DNA of 15,492 nt from Echinococcus granulosus (lineage: Eukaryota > Platyhelminthes > Cestoda > Cyclophyllidea > Taeniidae). Below the pieces are notes generated by a model. It was not told where the DNA came from, did no database searches, and saw only the letters and a list, made by a program, of their open reading frames with translations. The stretch is from NCBI RefSeq assembly GCF_000524195.1, contig NW_020170465.1:106390-121881 (forward strand), given 5' to 3'. The first letter of the stretch is position 1; every line of letters starts with the position of its first letter. Of the stretch, positions 10,801 through 15,492 are shown piece after piece. Position numbers and translations under genes: made by a program.

Positions 10801-11419
10801 AAAAAGGTGCTGTCTATCTGTTGCATTTTAACAATCGGAAGTTCATAAATTAACCTTGTGGTGTGTGTTCAAAATCTGCAGGCCTTTGGACGATGCGAGG
10901 AGTCCACAACCTTCATGGCTATCATTAACTGTATAAAATCGTCAGAGGTGATACACGATGTTATTCTCCTACCCCCACTTCTTGCCTAACACCCCATAGT
11001 TGAGGGCTCTAGCAAAACCCTGAAAAGGGTGTTTCGTTTCAGTGAAGAGGACAGTCACTTTTTTCAAGATTTTCGTTCAGAAGATGTTTCTTAGATTAGG
11101 CAAATGAAGAGACTTGTCACGTCAGTGGAATAAAATTCCTAAAAAGTCTCTTAAAACTCTTTAACAAGAAAATTGACTTTTTACATATGAATAGGAAAAC
11201 TTGACTATTACATCTGAAAATAGTAATACTTCTTAGTCGCTTCTTTTTCTCACCTTTACTGAGCAACAGGTCGGATAATTCCTCAAGATCTTGCAACAGA
11301 AAAGCCTGACCAGAACAACGTGATACGATGAGAGAGAAGAGGAGACATAGGAGGCAGAGGTAGAGGAAGCGACGTGAACGGACTAGAGGCGGGAAAATCA
11401 CCACAAGCTGTCTAGTCAT
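1624..11419 (-). CDS. Lar: LAR-type receptor tyrosine phosphatase, 5' part (multi-exon, partial)
   Basis: This is the N-terminal part of a type IIa receptor protein tyrosine phosphatase, a single-pass neuronal adhesion receptor that signals through cytoplasmic phosphatase domains and acts in axon guidance and synapse formation. Exons read on the minus strand are 11419-11254 (signal peptide), candidate 9547-9464, 6313-6204 (first half of Ig1) and 1810-1624 (second half of Ig1). Introns are about 1.7, 3.15 and 4.4 kb. Intron phases match at each junction: 1, 1 and 0, leaving in phase 1. The Ig1 product has C, GNPSP, W, an EVIAM segment, GSVLRI and CIAENALG in the order and spacing of LAR-family Ig1 (family pattern: C..tGeP.P.itW..KGkkv, EVIEF, GSVLRI, C.A.N.lG). 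The rest of the receptor is outside the window. The LAR assignment is inference from Ig1 alone; another Ig-superfamily receptor is the alternative. Confidence 0.74.
1811..6203 (-). other. Intron 3 of the LAR-like gene (about 4.4 kb)
   Basis: This intron runs from the GTTAGT donor at 6203 to the acceptor at 1811 on the minus strand and splits Ig1. I checked minus-strand frames for further Ig exons and found only chance C...W pairs without the GxPxP turn or compatible phases. It contains a C-run at about 2380-2389, a 12-bp palindrome at 3290-3301, and weak dispersed sequence pairs. No gene is supported on either strand. Confidence 0.6.
6204..6313 (-). CDS. Lar: Exon 3: first half of LAR Ig domain 1
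   Basis: This 110-nt exon has a strong acceptor (tcgctttctcttccacag, ending at 6314) and a GTTAGT donor at 6203. It enters in phase 1 and leaves in phase 0. It encodes KPRIVQPLKSEKV, then ISGQPVLFVC, then MVEGNPSPQVQWT. The first Ig cysteine is at 6245-6243 and the core tryptophan at 6209-6207. They are 12 residues apart with a GxPxP turn between, exactly the C-to-W spacing of LAR Ig1. KPRIVQP matches strand A (KPvFikvP in the family) and SGQPVLFVC matches the SGGvaSFvC strand B. A longer frame over the same bases (6199-6420) is a shadow: it ignores the strong acceptor and has no Ig signature. The donor GTTAGT is less common, but the phase agreement with exon 4 supports it. Confidence 0.83.
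6314..9463 (-). other. Intron between candidate exon 2 and exon 3 (about 3.15 kb)
   Basis: This interval is non-coding as far as I can see. It is notably A+T-rich between about 7980 and 9400. Open frames at 8546-8749 and 9071-9364 on the minus strand are A+T-driven and have no recognisable domain or usable splice context. If exon 2 is not used, the intron extends to 11253. Confidence 0.55.
9464..9547 (-). CDS. Candidate exon 2: symmetric 84-nt exon before Ig1
   Basis: A perfect GTAAGT donor at 9463-9458 ends a short open frame bounded upstream by TGA and closed by TGA just after the donor. With the AG at 9549-9548 the exon is 84 nt, phase 1 at both ends, so it joins exon 1 and the 6313 exon in frame or can be skipped in frame. 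It would add GWRPKEVFQAGAA followed by NVSGASEPMYYVP. This carries one N-glycosylation sequon (NVS), and the SEPMYYVP end sits just before Ig1 strand A. The 9548 acceptor has almost no pyrimidine tract. Two other AGs in the same phase would start the exon at 9514 or 9505. Local GC is higher than in the flanking intron. I recognise no domain in it. It could be a true constitutive exon, a cassette exon, or a chance open frame beside a good donor. Confidence 0.42.
9548..11253 (-). other. Intron 1 of the LAR-like gene (about 1.7 kb)
   Basis: This interval lies between the exon 1 donor and candidate exon 2. It has no supported coding sequence. A minus-strand open frame at 9600-9785 contains a perfect GTAAGT donor near 9713, but no recognisable protein and no good acceptor, so I do not call an exon there. 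A very A+T-rich segment lies at about 10440-10740. Confidence 0.5.
11254..11419 (-). CDS. Lar: Exon 1: start codon and signal peptide of the LAR-like receptor
   Basis: An ATG at 11419 opens 55 codons before a GTGAGA donor at 11253. The frame stays open beyond the donor, but the sequence becomes a low-quality lysine-rich read-through. The peptide has basic residues at R14, R16 and R17, then a strongly hydrophobic core at about residues 18-32 (FLYLCLLCLLFSLIV), then SRCSGQA, a plausible signal-peptidase region. A short acidic leucine-rich stretch (LLQDLEELSDLLLSK) follows. The exon leaves in phase 1, which is usual just before an Ig domain and matches the acceptors of both 9547 and 6313. The ATG context is weak (C at -3) and a short upstream ORF overlaps it. 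Linkage to the Ig1 exons is inferred from strand, order and phase. A separate small secreted protein is the alternative. Confidence 0.62.
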
Positions 11420-11454
11420 GAGGCTAACTGAGTCGTGCGAGGGTGGATTCCCAT
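11416..11454 (-). promoter_or_regulatory. Upstream ORF overlapping the LAR start codon
   Basis: An ATG at 11454 (context ccATGG) opens a 12-codon frame whose TGA overlaps the main ATG as ATGA at 11419-11416. If the transcript starts upstream of 11454, this uORF would terminate exactly on the main start codon. That arrangement can allow termination-reinitiation or repress translation. The overlap is seen directly; the effect is inference and depends on the true transcription start. Confidence 0.4.
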
Positions 11455-11640
11455 GGATTGCAGAATAGACGTCGGCACCTTTTACTCCTTCTCAAAGGGT
11501 TAGCGAGTTTGCTACTGTGTGTGAGTGGATGGCAGTGAGTCTTATCTACTCCCCTAGCCAATCAGTGCTGAGCAGATACACGTATTGGCCATTGGCGGTG
11601 TCGGTTGGAGTCATGCCTATCCACCGATAAGATGACTGAT
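11455..11640 (-). promoter_or_regulatory. CCAAT-box promoter-like segment upstream of exon 1
   Basis: Three CCAAT pentamers lie within 40 bp: AGCCAATCAG at 11556-11565 on the plus strand, and two in minus orientation at 11588-11584 and 11595-11591 (read on minus as GCCAATGGCCAATAC). The plus-strand one matches the NF-Y consensus closely. GATAAG motifs occur at 11546-11541 (minus) and 11626-11631 (plus). The segment is GC-richer than the A+T-rich stretch just beyond it (11650-11760). It is 140-180 bp upstream of the signal-peptide ATG, which is where NF-Y boxes of a TATA-less promoter would be expected. No clear TATA box was seen near it. This is inference from motifs only. Confidence 0.38.
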
Positions 11641-13073
11641 ACAGATGGGAAAATATTTATTTATGCATTTATATTTATATTTATTCTTTTTCCTCAAAAA
11701 ATGCCAAATGGAAAGAAAAAGTCAGAATTGTTACATTAATATTTATTATAAGGTGGGGAATGATGAGGAGTCTAAAATACGTTTACCATTGCGTTCCGGT
11801 GTAGTTTAGAACATGTTTGAAAGATGACAGCACCCTGTTTTATTTTTCTAGAAGGTTACACTCAGATTGGATCAATTCAACTTATTACTTTTTTAATTTT
11901 TAGTTATACAATCAGGACTTATTGGCTTCAACTGGAATGGTGCCTGATTCATTTATGTCCAGAAATACGCAGATCTTTCTGGTTAATTGTGATTAGGGCT
12001 CCTCAACAAAGGTAAGAAGCTCTACTTCTGCCATTCATTCTGCTTGCTCCTTGGCTCTTCTTTGGAATGATAGTAAATTCACTTCTGGACTAATTTACCG
12101 TAAAACCTATTTAAAATGCAAAACTTCTACAATGAATTTTATGACGGAGCGGAAATGATGTAAAACAATGACGGAGATTTATAAGCTATCAAAGAGCGGC
12201 ACGCGAATCTAGAGATTCACTTTAAAATGATCCAAATGTTACATCCCAAACAATTTCATCACCAAGTCGATAATAAACGCGATTAATTTGGACCAGTTAA
12301 AAGCAATAAATGCATCGAAATTAAAGCAATTCAATAGTTTTATAATATTTTGGGGGATGCGCATCATCTATCATTCTGTCCTTCAGCATGCGCGCCCTTA
12401 ATCGCCATTTCTACTTACAAACTATAAGTAAAGGTAATTTTCCACCTTGGATTATACATAAGCAACATCAGGTTGCTCCACTTTTCCCCATCTGTCCACC
12501 CATCGCGTTGCATATTATGCAGCAAGGGCATGAAAGGAACCTATTCTGCACACCACCTCTACAGCATCCCCCTCACTGTCCTCTGCACTCGCCATACACA
12601 GACCGATAAATATTTAATGCTGGTTTCACAGCAGTAGCAGCAGAAACTATGGCAGGAGTAACAGTTGTAGGAGCAGTGAGTTCTCCCCATAAATTTGTGC
12701 AGTACTTCAATTTGTGCAAGTTAAGAAAGTAGATGAAGCAGTAAGAGGGAAGTCTAATGAAAGGACTTATCCGTTGGTTCAGAGCCCAAAAATGCACTTC
12801 CGTTTCACTCCAATTGGCTGTATCTAAATCCTACACTTCTAGAACTACAAGGATATGAGACTAAATTCCTCTCAAAAGTCAGCAATAGGTTCACAAACTA
12901 CTTCGCTATAAAAAAGGAGGCAGGTTAATGTGTTTTGCAGAGCTAGGTAGCAAAAAATCGCTGCAATTGTCTATCGCCTACTAATGGGTGGAAACACAAT
13001 GCTTCATCTGCGAGAATGGAGCAAAAAAAGTGTCACATTTGTTTTGACAATTAACATGTGAAACGGTAATTTA

Positions 13074-13091
13074 ATATGCATGCATGCATAT
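13074..13091. repeat. 18-bp perfect palindrome of TGCA units
   Basis: The sequence ATATGCATGCATGCATAT reads the same on both strands. It contains overlapping ATGCAT sites. It lies about 50 bp before the acceptor of the possible exon at 13138. It may be simple alternating purine-pyrimidine sequence. Confidence 0.6.
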
Positions 13092-13137
13092 CTCACGCTG
13101 TCGACAGGAGTAAATAAACTACCACATTTCTTTTCAG

Positions 13138-13264
13138 TGCTGAATGGCATTTGTTCAATCTATCGTTACGAATTGTAAATGTGAGCAGTAGAAATTTGGA
13201 GAAGAGGTTGTGTAAATACGCGGAGGAGACCTCTCACTTGCGCCCTAACCGCAGTGTGACCACC
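13138..13264 (+). other. Possible plus-strand exon of an unknown gene
   Basis: A good acceptor (accacatttcttttcag, ending at 13137) is followed by an open frame and a GTAAGC donor at 13265. The 127-nt interval is open in the frame beginning AEWHLFNLSLRIV and ending SHLRPNRSVTT; without the donor it stays open to a TAG at 13358-13360. The interval is GC- and CpG-richer than its surroundings. I recognise no domain and see no partner exon, so it may be chance or a regulatory element. Confidence 0.2.
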
Positions 13265-14916
13265 GTAAGCAGAAGATCCACGCATTCAGCGGTGGTGGAG
13301 GTCGTTAAATTGGCGCTGTGGTGTAAGACAGGCAGGCTTGACCCCAATTTAATGGATTAGTGAGAGAAACTTATGTCATATTTTTGCGGATATACGAATG
13401 ATGTAATGAGGGGGAAGCTGACCGACACCCTTTTAGATGCCCTTTTCCTTTTAGGGCGTTCCTCTCTGTTTTCTCTAAAAAACCGCCTTTACTCGAGGGA
13501 AATATGCCCCATGACAACGATGTAGACTAATAACTTTTAAAACAAGTAGAAATAAACTACCTGAATTCGGTGGTTTAACAAAATGTTTGATGATTAAGGG
13601 CGATGCCGAGAATGGCCGCTGAGGCACGAGTTACATCAGCAAAAGTCCAGACAACCTGTGCCAAATTGTTCAAAAAGGTGTCGGCTCAAATAACTTGGAA
13701 GTTTATATGACAAACAACTCCAGAATATTCGCCTGTACGCTAGAAAAATTAAAAGCAAGCATACAATCCTATTAGAATTAGTTTCCTTGCTCGAGCAGAA
13801 CCTCCTCTCCATTTTTGTACTCCCGCCTCTTCCTGTAATCCAACATATACGTTCTGTACGCCGTCAATGCATATTATTCCCCAGTATCATGTCTTCTTTT
13901 GTCTACAGGGAGGGATCGTGACGCTGCATAAGGTCTCCAAGACAAAGGATATTTCGATGTCTTGCGAATGTTCCAGACAGTCCATAGTCCTTCATTTAGT
14001 GGCTCATTATAATATTTTTAAGCTTTAGATGTCATATCCTTGGTAGTCGGTTTCACAATAGTACTCTGTGACTTTTTTTTGAGAAAAAGGCTTTAATTTG
14101 TTGCAATGGATGAATGACGTCTGTCATCAAAATGCGGCCATTTCAGGCCAACTTTGGGATTTCGCTTATATCCTTTACCACAGAAATATATAAAATAAAA
14201 GCTAAAGAAGTTTTCGAAGGTGGTACTTTTTGTTTCCCACTACTTTTGCAAATTTTTGGTGAATTTATGCATTTAACTCTGCATAGCGGCTCTTAGATGT
14301 CAAGGCTTGGAGATAACCAATGAAGCAGCTTCATGCGAGATTGGCAGCCAATCACCGGCGAATGTGGTTGTTTTTAACATTTAAATCATAACTGCACTTT
14401 AAAATCACACCTTTTGGGAATTTTTATGAAGAAGACATACCTACTATTCCCCGGTTAATCATACTTAAAAGGACAACTTTTCTAATCGCAAATGAATATC
14501 TCTAGACCCCCGAAGGAAATCTCTCCAATTGGATTATGAAGGAAGGAAATGGAAAAGGAAGAAATTAGTGTGTGCAGAGAACTGTTTAATCTCCAGAAAA
14601 CTATATTCGAGTAATGAAGGTTTCGTTAGAAATAAAAGGTTGCAAGAACAACTCTTTCTTCTTAGTTCCCTTTCCTGTGAAAACGCAATCTTGACCTCTT
14701 AATCAATCATTTCCCATTGAATCTTTCTTCTAACCCAGATGCGAATGTCATGAAAAAACTACATATTTCGACTTGGAGGGAAATGGAAAATTAGCTGTTC
14801 ACCTGTAATTTCTATTTGATTATGAGGAAAATAATTAAATAGGGTTAGTTAAATCATCCCTGGGATATGATTGCTTGATCATCTAGGCTGTCATCCACTT
14901 TCCGTCACATCAAAAA

Positions 14917-14929
14917 GGCGCTAAGCGCC
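14917..14929. repeat. Short GC-rich hairpin
   Basis: GGCGCTAAGCGCC is a 6-bp inverted repeat around a single central base, preceded on the plus strand by five A. It lies at the edge of the GC-richer segment at about 14900-15240. Confidence 0.4.
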
Positions 14930-15030
14930 ACCGCTCTAGGTTTGCTTTTGTTGTCATTCTGTCAATCCCCATACGAGACGTCCCTCTTTCTCTATCTCTT
15001 TCTTAGATTCGCCTGTGTAAACACGGCTAA

Positions 15031-15102
15031 CAGGTGTGCTTAAGTGGTCTAGACCGCGCGTTTATCTTTCCCTTTGGTCAGGTGACGCTGCCGTCTTTTA
15101 TA
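15031..15102 (-). promoter_or_regulatory. TATA box and E-box cluster, possible distal promoter
   Basis: A canonical TATAAAAG lies on the minus strand at 15102-15095. Two CAGGTG E-boxes lie at 15031-15036 and 15079-15084, and a 10-bp palindrome, GGTCTAGACC, at 15046-15055. This segment is distinctly GC-richer than the DNA around it. It could be an upstream promoter of the LAR-like gene with a non-coding first exon, a promoter of another gene, or unrelated. Motif evidence only. Confidence 0.22.
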
Positions 15103-15241
15103 ACCCATAAAACCAAACTAGCTAGTCGCCCAGCCGCCTGAATGACCTCGCTGACCTTGTCGGCTCACTCTTCTTCAATTACGTCGCCGCCAAGAAAACT
15201 TCTGTGCATAACTACCTACCTCATTTTTGGGGTGATTAAGC

Positions 15242-15264
15242 CCTACAGTCTTAATGACTGTAGG
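15242..15264. repeat. 9-bp inverted repeat with 5-nt loop
   Basis: CCTACAGTC and GACTGTAGG flank a TTAAT loop, giving a perfect 9-bp stem. No T-run or gene end beside it suggests a function. Confidence 0.5.
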
Positions 15265-15353
15265 TAGATTAAATTACCTCTAGACATGACTTTTAGCTGG
15301 TCGCTGTACGAATGCATTGAAGAGTGAATGAAAACGCCAAATTGAATAAATTT

Positions 15354-15492
15354 CGAATGAATGGATGTATAGATGAACAGACGAATGAATAGATACGAGA
15401 TAAATGGATGGATGGATGGATGGATGGATGGATGGATGGATGGATGGATGGATGGATGGATGGATGGATGGATGGATGGATGGATGGATGGA
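15354..15492. repeat. ATGG tetranucleotide microsatellite, running off the window
   Basis: A perfect (ATGG)n array occupies 15404-15492, at least 22 units, and continues past the end of the window. About 50 bp of degenerate GAAT/GATG units at 15354-15403 precede it and look like an older, decayed part of the same array. Confidence 0.95.

Larger units (their letters stand above)
11641..15353. other. Upstream flank of the LAR-like gene, mostly without recognisable genes
   Basis: I see no recognisable protein here. Open frames at 11824-12015, 12388-12609, 12573-12797 and 14114-14296 look like chance. Apart from the possible exon at 13138 and the GC-richer segment at about 14900-15240, the region is A+T-rich. 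It may be intergenic or hold 5' non-coding exons of the LAR-like gene. Confidence 0.45.

Noticed and set aside
1..15492. tRNA, rRNA, CRISPR arrays and bacterial-style operons
   Set aside because: No B-box or anticodon-arm pattern, no rRNA-like conserved block, no spaced direct repeats, and no compact ORF arrangement were seen. The window is eukaryotic in structure.

Overview
The window looks like part of an intron-rich metazoan genome. It has no long open reading frames, roughly 40% GC, canonical GT/AG splice signals, and short exons separated by kilobases of AT-rich sequence. The one gene I can recognise lies on the minus strand. It is the 5' end of a LAR-type receptor protein tyrosine phosphatase (type IIa RPTP; relatives are Drosophila Lar and vertebrate PTPRF/PTPRD/PTPRS). 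The species cannot be fixed from sequence. The style (an invertebrate-like Ig1 with a CIAEN core, GC content, simple repeats) would fit a protostome such as a flatworm, but that is a guess.

Layout, following the gene from right to left: 11455-11640 is a promoter-like segment with three CCAAT boxes and two GATA motifs. At 11254-11419 an ATG exon encodes a signal peptide and ends at a phase-1 GTGAGA donor. At about 9464-9547 there is a candidate symmetric 84-nt exon (phase 1 in and out) with a perfect GTAAGT donor. At 6204-6313 an exon encodes the first half of Ig domain 1, with the first Ig cysteine, a GNPSP turn and the core tryptophan. At 1624-1810 an exon encodes the second half of Ig1, with a GSVLRI motif and the second cysteine. 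Phases agree across every junction (1-1, 1-1, 0-0) and the last exon leaves in phase 1. Joined, they give an N-terminus of about 154 residues, or 182 with the cassette exon. Ig2, Ig3, the fibronectin repeats and the phosphatase domains must lie beyond position 1.

The rest is intronic or upstream sequence. Positions 1-1623 hold a pyrimidine-rich tract and a doubtful plus-strand stretch weakly like a reverse-transcriptase N-terminus. The three inner introns are about 4.4, 3.15 and 1.7 kb and hold no coding sequence that I can support. From 11641 to 15492 there is upstream sequence with one possible plus-strand exon, a GC-richer segment with a TATAAAAG box, several palindromes, and a terminal ATGG microsatellite that runs off the window.

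The most interesting point is in the receptor. The lysine-rich loop of Ig1 that binds heparan and chondroitin sulfate in studied type IIa RPTPs (the WxKKGKKV region) appears here without any lysine, and an intron falls inside that loop. No mobile element, RNA gene, CRISPR array or new defence-type system is evident.
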